Shown: positions 9,672 to 17,755 of the stretch, piece by piece
How the letters are laid out: the number at the start of each line of letters is the position of its first letter
How positions within the stretch are numbered: position 1 is the stretch's first letter
Assembly (NCBI GenBank): GCA_045642485.1
Contig: JAZUIV010000002.1
Span: 1 to 64,000 of the forward strand
DNA: 64,000 bases
From: Cacconaster sp045642485
GTDB lineage: Bacteria > Bacteroidota > Bacteroidia > Bacteroidales > UBA932
Direction: 5' to 3'
Notes under the pieces: model-generated
Told to the model about the DNA's origin: nothing
What the model saw: only the letters and a program-made list of their open reading frames with translations
Databases searched by the model: none
Made by a program: the position numbers and the translations under genes

Positions 9672-12600
9672 CTACAATTTTTGAACACTTATATTGAGAG
9701 AGGTATCCTCCCAATCCACTTTCACGGAGTTCTCCACAACCTCCGACAAAGACAAGTCTTCCGCAAGTGTCTGCCTGCATACATAATCCTTGAACAGAGT
9801 CAGTGAATCTTCGATATCCGGGCGTTTCTCAATCACAATCCTTATACGGTCAGTCACCTCAAATCCGCTATCCTTACGTATGTTCTGGATTCTGTTGACC
9901 AGTTCCCGGGCCACACCTTCGCGGCGGAGGGCATCGGTGACCGTCACGTCCAATGCGACGGTAAGACTGCCTTCACTTGCCACAAGCCAGCCGGGCATAT
10001 CTTCCGAAGTAATCTGATAGTCTTCCGCAGTCAGTTCAACAGCGCCTCCGGGCAGAGTCAGAGAATATTCCCCTTCCCTCTCGATGGCAGAGATTGTGTT
10101 CTGGTCCAGCTGGCCGAACGCGGCTGCAATCTCCTTCATCCTGGCACCGTAGCGTTTGCCCAGAGTCTTGAAATTGGGTTTGATTTTCTTTGTAATCAGG
10201 CCGGCAGTCTCGTGGATAAATTCAGCCTCCTTCACGTTCACCTCATTGAGGATAAGCTGTTTCACAGCCTCCAGACGGGATTCCACCTCGGCATCCAGCA
10301 CGGGGATAAGAATCTTTGCAAGAGGCTGACGGACCTTAATATTGACCTTCCTGCGGAGAGCCAGAATCATCGAAGTCCCCCGTTGGGCGAGGGCCATTCT
10401 CTTCTCAAGTTCGGAATCCACGCAGACGCTATCGGCTTCGGGCATCAGATGGAGGTGCACGCAACCTGCCTCAGGGTCAAGGTCACGGAAGAGACGGTCC
10501 ATATAGAATGGTGCTATCGGAGCAGCAAGCAGAGCCACGGTCTTCAATGCACCGTACAGGGTCTGGTAGGCTGAAAGCTTGGAAGCCGACATTCCACCTC
10601 CCCAGAAACGCTTGCGGTTGAGCCTTACATACCAGTTGCTCAAGTCGTCGCATACAAAATCCTGTATAAGTCGTCCGGCAGTCGTGATATCGAAGTCCTC
10701 ATAACAGGTCCTCACCTTCCCTATCAGAGTATTCTGCAAGGAGATCAGCCAGCGGTCGATTTCAGTCCTTTCAGAAATCGGCACCCTGGCCGCGGCGGGG
10801 TCGAAGCCGTCCACGTTCGCATAGAGAGCGAAGAATGAATATGTATTGTAGAGCGTCCCGAAGAATTTGCGTCTGATTTCATCCACACCGGCTTCGTCGA
10901 ACTTGAGGTTGTCCCAGGGCTGCGCATTGGTCAGCATATACCAGCGCAGGGCATCCGCACCGTAATTGTCGAGAGCCTCGAACGGATTGACTGCGTTTCC
11001 GAGCCTCTTGCTCATCTTGTTGCCGTTCTTATCCAATACAAGCCCGTTGGAAATCACGTTCCTGAAAGCGCACTTGCCGCTTACCATAGTATTGATGGCG
11101 TGCAGGGTGAAGAACCATCCCCTTGTCTGGTCGACACCTTCCGCTATGAAATCGGCAGTCTGTCCGAACTCGGAATGTCCCAGTTTTGCCAGTCCTTCCT
11201 GAGCATAGGGCATCGAGCCGGAATCGAACCACACGTCAATGAGGTCCTTTTCACGGAACATCTTCCGTCCGTCATCGCTGACAAGATATATCTCATCCAC
11301 ATAGGGGCGGTGCAGGTCAATCTTCTCATAGTTCTCACGGGAGAAATCCCCGACTACGAAACCATTGTCAGACAAAGGATTGGTTGTCATATATCCGGCG
11401 GACACAGCTTTGTCTATCTCGTTGTAGAGTTCCTCCACGCTGCCGATGCACTTCTCGGCCGTGCCGTCTTCAGTACGCCAGATGGGAAGAGGAGTCCCCC
11501 AATAGCGGCTGCGGCTCAGATTCCAGTCCTGCAGATTTTCAAGCCATTTGCCGAACCTGCCGGAACCGGTGCTGGCCGGCTTCCAGTTTATTGTGTCGTT
11601 GAGTTCCATCATCTTCTCCCTGACAGCGGTGGAACGGATGAACCAGCTGTCGAGCGGATAGTAGAGCACCGGCTTGTCGGTGCGCCAGCAATGAGGATAA
11701 GAGTGAGTATGTTTTGCAATGTTGAACGCCTTCCCCTGCCCTTTCAGCTCTACGCAGATATCGATGTCAAGAGTGGGAGCGTCTGCCGGCAGAGAGGAAT
11801 CATATGCATTCTTCACATATCGTCCGGCATAAGGTCCGTACAGTTCTCTGTTGACGCGGGCCGCAACGAAATCGGGATCCAGGTCTTCGATGCGGAACAT
11901 ACGTCCGGTTCTGTCCACCATCGGCTGATTATCTCCGGCGGCATCGACCACAAAGAAAGGCGGAATATTGTTCTGACGTGCCACCTTGTCGTCATCGGCA
12001 CCGAAAGTGGGGGCGATGTGGACGATACCGGTACCGTCTTCGGTAGTCACGTAATCTCCGGTTATGACGCGGAAAGCCCCCTCTTCAGCCTTCATCCAGG
12101 GGATAAGCTGCTCGTAGCGCACTCCTGCAAGAGCCTTTCCGGGAATCGGTTCCCCTATCGTACTGAAAGGATTCTTATCGTTGAAATGCGCGCCCAGCAG
12201 AGATTTTGCAACGATGTATGTTGCAGGGGCCTTGGTATAGGGGTTTACGCTCTCCACGCGTATATATTCTATGTTGGGGCCGACACAGAGCGCTGTGTTG
12301 GAAGGAAGCGTCCAGGGAGTCGTGGTCCAGGCAAGAATGAACACGTCATTCCGGGTCCCTTCAAAAAGGAATTCGCTTGCGGCGTCCCTGACGACCTTGA
12401 ACTGCACGACCGCAGTGGTATCCTTCACGTCACGGTAGCAACCGGGCTGGTTCAGCTCGTGGGAACTCAATCCTGTACCGGCGGCAGGAGAATAGGGCTG
12501 GATGGTGTATCCCTTATAGAGATAACCTTTCCCGTAGATATCCTTGAGCAAATACCACAGGGTCTCTATATATCTGTTGTCGTAGGTGATATAGGCATTG

Positions 12601-13034
12601 TCCATATCCACCCAATAGCCAATGCGTTCGGTAAGGTTACGCCACTGCTCGGTATATTTCATCACCTCGCGTCTGCAGGCATCGTTGTATTCCTTGACGG
12701 AAATCTTTTTCCCTATGTCTTCCTTGGTGATTCCCAGCATCTTCTCCACGCCCAACTCAACGGGAAGGCCGTGCGTGTCCCATCCGGCCCTGCGTTCCAC
12801 GCGATATCCGGTCTGGGTCTTGTAACGGCAGACTGCATCCTTTATGCTACGCGCCATCACGTGATGGATTCCAGGCATGCCGTTGGCGGAAGGCGGACCT
12901 TCGTGAAAGATAAAACGGGCAGCGCCTTCCCTGAGTTTCAGGGATTGTCCGAAATCATCCTCCCGCCGCCACATTTCAAGCACCTCGCGGTTGATTTCCA
13001 CAAGATCAAGATTTTTATATTCCTTGAATTTCAT
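9672..13034 (-). CDS. ileS: Isoleucine--tRNA ligase
   Basis: Class I synthetase charging tRNA-Ile. The start is ATG 13034 (MKFKEYKNL), giving 1120 aa. The HIGH-type signature appears as PSANGMPGIHH (residues 48-58) and the second signature as KMSKR (673-677). The CP1 editing region lies between them (TTPWTLPSNTALCV), followed by the anticodon-binding domain (about 700 onward). The PGIHH form and the length fit the IleS2-like type common in Bacteroidetes, which is often associated with tolerance to pseudomonic acid. It heads a minus-strand chain with the DksA-like gene, lspA and two envelope genes. A -7 box lies 24 bp upstream of the start. Confidence 0.97.
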   Translation of the reverse strand: MKFKEYKNLDLVEINREVLEMWRREDDFGQSLKLREGAARFIFHEGPPSANGMPGIHHVMARSIKDAVCRYKTQTGYRVERRAGWDTHGLPVELGVEKMLGITKEDIGKKISVKEYNDACRREVMKYTEQWRNLTERIGYWVDMDNAYITYDNRYIETLWYLLKDIYGKGYLYKGYTIQPYSPAAGTGLSSHELNQPGCYRDVKDTTAVVQFKVVRDAASEFLFEGTRNDVFILAWTTTPWTLPSNTALCVGPNIEYIRVESVNPYTKAPATYIVAKSLLGAHFNDKNPFSTIGEPIPGKALAGVRYEQLIPWMKAEEGAFRVITGDYVTTEDGTGIVHIAPTFGADDDKVARQNNIPPFFVVDAAGDNQPMVDRTGRMFRIEDLDPDFVAARVNRELYGPYAGRYVKNAYDSSLPADAPTLDIDICVELKGQGKAFNIAKHTHSYPHCWRTDKPVLYYPLDSWFIRSTAVREKMMELNDTINWKPASTGSGRFGKWLENLQDWNLSRSRYWGTPLPIWRTEDGTAEKCIGSVEELYNEIDKAVSAGYMTTNPLSDNGFVVGDFSRENYEKIDLHRPYVDEIYLVSDDGRKMFREKDLIDVWFDSGSMPYAQEGLAKLGHSEFGQTADFIAEGVDQTRGWFFTLHAINTMVSGKCAFRNVISNGLVLDKNGNKMSKRLGNAVNPFEALDNYGADALRWYMLTNAQPWDNLKFDEAGVDEIRRKFFGTLYNTYSFFALYANVDGFDPAAARVPISERTEIDRWLISLQNTLIGKVRTCYEDFDITTAGRLIQDFVCDDLSNWYVRLNRKRFWGGGMSASKLSAYQTLYGALKTVALLAAPIAPFYMDRLFRDLDPEAGCVHLHLMPEADSVCVDSELEKRMALAQRGTSMILALRRKVNIKVRQPLAKILIPVLDAEVESRLEAVKQLILNEVNVKEAEFIHETAGLITKKIKPNFKTLGKRYGARMKEIAAAFGQLDQNTISAIEREGEYSLTLPGGAVELTAEDYQITSEDMPGWLVASEGSLTVALDVTVTDALRREGVARELVNRIQNIRKDSGFEVTDRIRIVIEKRPDIEDSLTLFKDYVCRQTLAEDLSLSEVVENSVKVDWEDTSLNISVQKL

Positions 13035-13057
13035 AAACAACGTTTCGTATTAATCCA

Positions 13058-13065
13058 CAAATATA
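13058..13065 (-). promoter_or_regulatory. -7 box upstream of ileS
   Basis: The minus strand reads TATATTTG, a perfect match to the Bacteroidetes -7 consensus TAnnTTTG, 24-31 bp before the ileS ATG. No convincing -33 TTTG is seen at the right spacing. Confidence 0.45.
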
Positions 13066-13105
13066 CAAAAAATGACTACCTTTACTGAAATTTATGACGA
13101 TATAA

Positions 13106-13591
13106 ATGAGCACCATCGACATAATCATCGCGGTATGTTTTCTACCCTGCCTCTTCTTCGGTCTGAAGCACGGTTTGGTAAAACAGATTACAAGCCTGTG
13201 TACCATCTATTTCGGAGTGACGCTTTCCCTGCGGTTCTCCTCTCCGGTGATGGAGTGGCTTTCCAGTCACGTGGAAATGTCTCCGCTGGCCGCGAAAATG
13301 GTGTCGTTGATCATCATCTTTTTTGTAATCGCACTTCTGCTGAGCCTTCTGGGACGTCTGGTCGAAAAAGTTTTACAGATAACTCTGCTAGGCTGGGTCA
13401 ACAAAGTACTCGGTGTCGCTATGGCGTTCGTCATTTTCACCGTTACCCTCTCCGCTGTCACATTCATTGTGGATCAGGCCAACAACGCCCTGTCTTTCAT
13501 ACCGAAAGAGCAAATTTCAGAATCCCGGATCTACCCCGAACTCCTTAAACTTTCGAAGTTGATTTTTCCATATTTCAAACAGCTCTTCTAA
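13106..13591 (+). CDS. CvpA-family inner-membrane protein
   Basis: A 161-aa protein with four predicted membrane helices (about residues 5-20, 28-45, 62-82, 98-122) and the family feature of a GLKHGLVKQI stretch after the first helix. CvpA proteins are linked to colicin V production, envelope homeostasis and resistance to bile stress in Gram-negative bacteria; the molecular activity is not established. The gene is divergent from ileS and lies about 90 bp upstream of a possible peptide-export operon. CvpA is widespread in Bacteroidales, however, so this proximity may be coincidental. Confidence 0.85.
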   Translation: MSTIDIIIAVCFLPCLFFGLKHGLVKQITSLCTIYFGVTLSLRFSSPVMEWLSSHVEMSPLAAKMVSLIIIFFVIALLLSLLGRLVEKVLQITLLGWVNKVLGVAMAFVIFTVTLSAVTFIVDQANNALSFIPKEQISESRIYPELLKLSKLIFPYFKQLF

Positions 13592-13637
13592 AGTTTTTCC
13601 ACATTCGTGTAAATCCGTCACCGACGCATAAAATTCA

Positions 13638-13671
13638 TACGTTTGGAGCATATCCCTTTACCGGGGTATGC
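13638..13671 (+). promoter_or_regulatory. Possible promoter plus 5'-end hairpin before the peptide-export genes
   Basis: TACGTTTG at 13638-13645 matches the -7 consensus TAnnTTTG, though no clear -33 box is present. It is followed at once by an inverted repeat, arms 13648-13656 and 13663-13671 (9 bp with one G-T), loop TTTACC. The repeat would sit at the very 5' end of a transcript starting there, or could be an operator. The 51-aa peptide gene begins 14 bp later. Confidence 0.35.
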
Positions 13672-13684
13672 TGAACTTTGCGCT

Positions 13685-13840
13685 ATGAAAAACGACGGAA
13701 AAATTTTACCCCTGACCGAGTTGGATGGACTTGCGGAAGATATGTTGCCTAACGCCCCCGGGGCTCTCAATTTCTTCTTCTGCTTGCTAATAACCGCAAC
13801 GCTTCTGCTCTCCATCCTTCCGGTCTTTTTTTTTAACTGA
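13685..13840 (+). CDS. Small membrane peptide (51 aa), possible partner of the exporter
   Basis: I place the start at ATG 13685; an upstream TTG-initiated version is unlikely. The peptide has a polar N-terminal third with an ELDGLAEDML segment, a Pro/Gly break (PNAPGA), and one hydrophobic segment of about 20 residues ending VFFFN. It has no double-glycine site, so it is not an obvious precursor. Its acidic ELD..E pattern nevertheless recalls the leader of the first peptide at 16051. It lies 83 bp upstream of the C39 transporter. It could be an immunity protein, an anchor or regulator, or a non-genic ORF. I recognise no family. Confidence 0.45.
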   Translation: MKNDGKILPLTELDGLAEDMLPNAPGALNFFFCLLITATLLLSILPVFFFN

Positions 13841-13877
13841 TGATGCGGGGGCGATTGAGGGGACGGATGTCTTTTTG

Positions 13878-13909
13878 AGGGGGAAGACGAGGGGAAGACG
13901 CCCCCTTTT
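13878..13909 (+). other. G-rich/C-rich hairpin before the transporter start
   Basis: A GGGGG run at 13879-13883 can pair with CCCCC at 13901-13905, extended by one A-T pair and followed by TTTTG. The hairpin ends 14 bp before the transporter ATG. It could be a weak terminator or attenuator separating the small peptide gene from the transporter, or simply part of a G-rich spacer (13841-13923). Confidence 0.3.
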
Positions 13910-13923
13910 GTTGAAATGAATTT

Positions 13924-15999
13924 ATGAAAACCGATATCAAACAACACGACGAATCGGATTGCGGCGCTGCCTGCATCGCTTCAGTGGCAAGGCATTACGG
14001 GAAGAACATCCCCATTGCTCTCATACGTGAAGAGTCCGGAACATCGCGGAGCGGCACCACAATAAAGGGTATCATTGATGCGTGCCACGCGACCGGATTC
14101 ATCAGCGGGGCATACAAGGCCCCGGAAAAGGAGATTGAGCGGCTGAGGAAAGTGCCCTGTCCGGTAATCCTCCACACAGTGAACAGAAGAGGCGATCTGC
14201 ACTTCGTCGTGTTGTATAGTATCGGCAAGAAGAAGGCTATCGTAATGGACCCTGCGCAAGGGACAAGAATCAAAATGGACCTGAGCCGGCTGCAGAAGGA
14301 GTGGACAGGTTATCTGATTACAATGGCTCCGGACCCGGAAGCCGGGCGCGACTGGGCAGGCAGCGGCGGAAAGACGAACGTGATGCGATTCTTCCGCCTG
14401 ATAGACGTGAAGGAGTACGCACTGATGCTTGCCGGGTCGCTCGCATACATCACAGCAGGCATAAGCATCGCTCTCTTTCTCCAGCTTATAATCGACAAAG
14501 TACTGCCCTCCGGAGACATAGCCGAACTTATGAAAGCAGGCGGATTTATGCTTGCCATAATGGTTTGCACGCTGCTTCTCGGTTACGGGAGGGCACTCTA
14601 CTCCATCAGGCTCAATCTTCACCTTGACAGCCGGCTGGTAATGGGATACCTCTCCCATCTGTTTCGTCTGCCGGTAAGTTTCTTCACAAAAAGAGGAGCC
14701 GGAGAACTCAACTCCAGAATCGGAGACATATCCAAAATACGAAGTTTTCTCACGGAAGGCATCTCCGGAATTGCGACCAACCTGCTCATTCTGGCCGTAT
14801 CCTTCCTGCTGATGTTCACCTACCACTGGCGGCTTGCAGCGATGATGCTGATGTTCATTCCTGTATATCTGATATTATATGCAGTTGCCAACAGAGTGAA
14901 CAGAAGGCTGAACCGCGAAATCATAGAGAGTTCCGCGGAATTTGAGGAAAAGACAGTCGAAAGCATAACGGGAGTGAAGGTGCTGAAATATTTCGGTAGC
15001 GAGCAGACCTACTTCAGGGCCATCCGCAGACAGTATATGGAACTTGTCGGGAAACTGTACAGCGGAGGAAAATATGTGGGAGCCTTCTCAAGCTGGGCTG
15101 ACGCAATCTCCAAACTGATGACCGTCACCCTGCTGACCGCCGGATCCAATTTCATCTTCGCCGGAGAACTCACCGTGGGAGAACTCGTATCATTCTATTC
15201 TCTTTCGGTTTATTTCTCAATGCCGCTCAGCCAATTGGCGGGCATCAGCGAAAGTATGACCGAGGCGAATATCTCCGCCGAGAGAATCGGTGAAATCGAA
15301 GACCTTGACAGCGAAGGTACGGACACTCTGGAATTCACCCCGAACAGAAATGCGGACATTGTACTTGACAACATAGACTTCTCCTATCCGGGCTGCCCCA
15401 TCCTGCTGGAAGGCTTCTCGATGAAAATACGGGCAGGCAGGATAACGGCGCTCCAGGGAGAGAGCGGGTGCGGGAAAAGTTCGATAGCAGGGCTTCTGAT
15501 GAGGGATTTCCCTGTCCGCAAAGGGCGAATCTTCATAGGTGATATGCCCATTGACCTGATAGACCTCGGCATCTGGAGAAAGTTCGTTTCGATTGTACCG
15601 CAGGACGCTCCGCTTATGAATGGGACGATTCTTGAAAACATAACCTGCCTGGACAGTGAGCCAGACCTTGCAAAAGTGTCGCGGATAATCGATGAACTGG
15701 GGCTGACAGGATTCATTCGTGAACTGCCCTTGGGTCCTCTTACCAAGGTCGGAGCGAGAGGTTCAGTACTCTCCGGAGGGCAGAAGCAACGCATAGCCCT
15801 GGCCAGAGTGTTGTACCTGGACCCTCAGGTCATAATTCTGGACGAGGCGACATCCTCGCTCGACGAGGCTTCCGAAAAAATCATTCTTGATAAACTCAAT
15901 GATCTTAGGGACAAGGGGAAAACCATACTGATGATAACCCACAAAAACGACAACGCCCGGATAGCGGATTACAGGATTGAAATGAATGCGCATTCATAA
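13924..15999 (+). CDS. Peptidase C39-containing ABC exporter (double-glycine peptide processing and export)
   Basis: A 691-aa inner-membrane exporter that cleaves precursor peptides after a Gly-Gly leader and exports the core. The N-terminal C39 cysteine-protease domain (1-135) has Gln7, catalytic Cys13 in DESDCGAACIAS, His93 in GDLHFVV and Asp109 in VMDPAQG, so the triad is intact. A six-helix ABC type 1 membrane domain follows (about 155-440). The nucleotide-binding domain has Walker A GESGCGKSS (512-520), signature LSGGQ (616-620), Walker B VIILD (636-640) with Glu641, and switch His673. Two GG-leader peptides, a TolC-like protein and a HlyD-like adaptor follow on the same strand. It is therefore the inner-membrane motor of a type I secretion system. 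Confidence 0.95.
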   Translation: MKTDIKQHDESDCGAACIASVARHYGKNIPIALIREESGTSRSGTTIKGIIDACHATGFISGAYKAPEKEIERLRKVPCPVILHTVNRRGDLHFVVLYSIGKKKAIVMDPAQGTRIKMDLSRLQKEWTGYLITMAPDPEAGRDWAGSGGKTNVMRFFRLIDVKEYALMLAGSLAYITAGISIALFLQLIIDKVLPSGDIAELMKAGGFMLAIMVCTLLLGYGRALYSIRLNLHLDSRLVMGYLSHLFRLPVSFFTKRGAGELNSRIGDISKIRSFLTEGISGIATNLLILAVSFLLMFTYHWRLAAMMLMFIPVYLILYAVANRVNRRLNREIIESSAEFEEKTVESITGVKVLKYFGSEQTYFRAIRRQYMELVGKLYSGGKYVGAFSSWADAISKLMTVTLLTAGSNFIFAGELTVGELVSFYSLSVYFSMPLSQLAGISESMTEANISAERIGEIEDLDSEGTDTLEFTPNRNADIVLDNIDFSYPGCPILLEGFSMKIRAGRITALQGESGCGKSSIAGLLMRDFPVRKGRIFIGDMPIDLIDLGIWRKFVSIVPQDAPLMNGTILENITCLDSEPDLAKVSRIIDELGLTGFIRELPLGPLTKVGARGSVLSGGQKQRIALARVLYLDPQVIILDEATSSLDEASEKIILDKLNDLRDKGKTILMITHKNDNARIADYRIEMNAHS

Positions 16000-16031
16000 C
16001 GGCGAATCCCCTCCGCCGTCGTGTGAGGGGA
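15999..16031 (+). other. Two mutually exclusive hairpins between exporter and peptide genes
   Basis: ACGGCG (15999-16004) pairs with CGCCGT (16014-16019), and TCCCCTC (16007-16013) pairs with GAGGGGA (16025-16031). The two stems cannot form together because the second one's left arm fills the first one's loop. This lies directly behind the transporter stop and 20 bp before the first peptide gene. It could tune peptide expression relative to the transporter, or act as an mRNA processing site. Confidence 0.35.
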
Positions 16032-16050
16032 AACGGAAAAAACAAAGAAA

Positions 16051-16251
16051 ATGGAAGAAAAACTAATGAAAGGATTGGGGTTTGGAGAGCTGGATTCTTC
16101 CGAACTCCGTATTCTGGGAGGGGCATCAACCCCCCTGTGGCAAAAAATCGTCGACAAGGTGAGGAATATGATTGACTTCATCAGCGATTACATTCCCAAA
16201 CTCATTCAGGGATTCAGGGACGGATTCTCAGCCAGACCTCTCATAAATTAG
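16051..16251 (+). CDS. Double-glycine-leader peptide A, candidate bacteriocin or signal precursor (66 aa)
   Basis: The leader (residues 1-24) ends ELRILGG, with the acidic ELDSSEL segment expected of C39 substrates. Cleavage after Gly24 would release a 42-aa core starting ASTPLWQK. The core has no cysteine and a net charge of about +2. Hydrophobic residues recur every three to four positions (W30, I33, V34, V37, I41, I44, I48, L51, I52, F55), suggesting an amphipathic helix. GFRDG (54-58) is a GxxxG motif. A second in-frame ATG at 16066 could also start it. It lies 51 bp after the transporter. No modification enzymes are encoded, so an unmodified class II-like bacteriocin or a signal peptide is likeliest. 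No named family is recognised. Confidence 0.75.
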   Translation: MEEKLMKGLGFGELDSSELRILGGASTPLWQKIVDKVRNMIDFISDYIPKLIQGFRDGFSARPLIN

Positions 16252-16263
16252 GAGGGAACTGAC

Positions 16264-16425
16264 ATGACGAAAGAGATGTTAGCAGGTTTCGCTCCTGTCG
16301 ATATGCAGGAAGCGGCATTTGTTCTTGGCGGACTTGACAAGAGGGCTCAGGATGCTCTTTACACAATCGGTTATGTAATCGGGGTGGTCGTCCGTCTGTT
16401 TGCGAGAATCATTTCCTGGTTCTAA
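16264..16425 (+). CDS. Double-glycine-leader peptide B, candidate partner bacteriocin or signal precursor (53 aa)
   Basis: ATG 16264 to TAA 16425 encodes a leader (1-23) ending FVLGG and a 30-aa core starting LDKRAQDA and ending RIISWF. The core is Cys-free and about +2 in charge. It has a strongly hydrophobic middle carrying GYVIG (36-40), another GxxxG motif. The leader resembles that of peptide A (GF, then [LV]D, E, [IV]LGG). An unusually strong ribosome-binding site, GGAGGG (16251-16256), overlaps the stop of peptide A, so the two are probably coupled and highly translated. The tandem arrangement recalls two-peptide bacteriocins. No database family is recognised; the activity is inferred. 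Confidence 0.75.
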   Translation: MTKEMLAGFAPVDMQEAAFVLGGLDKRAQDALYTIGYVIGVVVRLFARIISWF

Positions 16426-16438
16426 TACGCCTAACGAG

Positions 16439-17755
16439 ATGAAACTACGGCTTATTCTCATTATGGCAGGTTTGCTGGCAGTGTTCAGCGCGAGGGCAAA
16501 GAACCCCGTCACCCTGCGTGAGTGCATAGACTATGCAATGGAGCATAATCTCACTATCAGAGAGAACAATCTCACCGTTGAAGAGAAAAAGACGGACCAC
16601 ACAAGAAAACTGATGTCACTTTTTCCCACAATATCCCTTTATGGCAGCGGGAACCTCAACTGGGGACGCAGCGTGGATATGCAGGAACTGGTCATAATCA
16701 AGAATAAGCTTACCGAATCCGCGAGTCTGTCATTGGGAGCGGAGTGGACTGTATTCGACGGGCTTTCCGGTTTCTTTTCCAAGAAGGCGGCCCGATATGA
16801 AATAGACGCCGCTCTGCTTGACAATGACAGGCTTAAGAATGAGATTTCCCTGAACATTACGGAAGCATATCTGCAATTGATTCTTTCCGAGGAACTTTCA
16901 AAAGTTGCGTATTACAACTACCGGAAGATGCTTTCCGAACGGGAGAGAATCGCATCCCTGGTGGAAGAGGGGCAGCAGCCCAGGAGCGCACTCTACAACA
17001 TCGAGGCCCAATGCGCAGGGGAACTGGCCCGGCTCACCGGATGCAGATGCGACAACAAAAGAAATATAATGAAACTGGCTCAACTTCTCAACCTGCCGTA
17101 TGACGGCAGTTTCAAGGCGGAATATCCGCTTGATGGAGAAGAAACGCCGCCACCTCCATCCAGCACAATCGAGGAGATAGAGTTGTATGCTGAACGGATG
17201 CCGGACATCCTCTCGATGAAGAGCATTGTGGAAAGCAAACGGAATCTTTTCTCCGCAGCAAAAGGGTCGGCAGCCCCGACAATCACACTATCCGGAGCCT
17301 ATTCCTCATACTACAGCAGTACGGCGGAAGGAAAATTCGGGGCGCAGCTGCGCGGCAACGTAAACCCTTCCGTGGGAGTTTCAATCGAAGTCCCGCTGTT
17401 CGACGGCTATTACAGTGCTGCGGCCATAAAGAACGGACGGATGGAATACGAACGGGCCAGACTTCAGGTGGAGGAACGGCGGCAGGATATGGTGGCAACC
17501 ATCCAGTCGGCATTCATAGAGGCGGATAATCTTTACCAGATGATGCTTTCTGCGAAAAAAAAGATGGACGCCGCCGAAAAACTGCTGGACGCGTCGCTGG
17601 TCAAATTCGACCTGGGAGGCATAACGGCAGTGGAGTACACAGTCACCCGCACCGATTTCCTGACAGCCCAGAGTGAATACATCCGAAGCAAATGGCAATA
17701 TGTCTTCCAACTCAAAATCATAGACTACTACAAAGGAAACCCGATTGAATTATAG
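16439..17755 (+). CDS. TolC-family outer-membrane efflux protein
   Basis: The outer-membrane channel of the export system. The start is ATG 16439, giving 438 aa with a signal peptide (MKLRLILIMAGLLAVFSARA). The mature part shows two repeated coiled-coil halves typical of TolC/OMF proteins: VTLRECIDYAMEHNLTIREN near the N-terminus, long helices around 120-220 and 310-420, and beta-rich segments with SLGAEWTVFDGLSG and SVGVSIEVPLFDGYYSA. It lies 13 bp after peptide B and directly abuts the adaptor gene, so all are one operon. It would receive peptides from the ABC exporter via the adaptor. Confidence 0.92.
   Translation: MKLRLILIMAGLLAVFSARAKNPVTLRECIDYAMEHNLTIRENNLTVEEKKTDHTRKLMSLFPTISLYGSGNLNWGRSVDMQELVIIKNKLTESASLSLGAEWTVFDGLSGFFSKKAARYEIDAALLDNDRLKNEISLNITEAYLQLILSEELSKVAYYNYRKMLSERERIASLVEEGQQPRSALYNIEAQCAGELARLTGCRCDNKRNIMKLAQLLNLPYDGSFKAEYPLDGEETPPPPSSTIEEIELYAERMPDILSMKSIVESKRNLFSAAKGSAAPTITLSGAYSSYYSSTAEGKFGAQLRGNVNPSVGVSIEVPLFDGYYSAAAIKNGRMEYERARLQVEERRQDMVATIQSAFIEADNLYQMMLSAKKKMDAAEKLLDASLVKFDLGGITAVEYTVTRTDFLTAQSEYIRSKWQYVFQLKIIDYYKGNPIEL

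Noticed and set aside
12860..12890. Divergent HIGH motif (PGIHH) of IleS.
   Set aside because: Characteristic of the long IleS type common in this phylum; it does not signal an inactive enzyme.
11100..13088. A 662-codon open frame on the strand opposite ileS.
   Set aside because: It is entirely antisense to a well-supported ileS. The translation lacks recognisable motifs and has no promoter or ribosome-binding site; long antisense frames arise from codon bias in G+C-rich genes.
13106..13591. CvpA considered as part of the bacteriocin operon because of the colicin V name.
   Set aside because: CvpA is a general envelope protein in many bacteria without bacteriocins; a gap with a promoter-like element separates it from the export genes.
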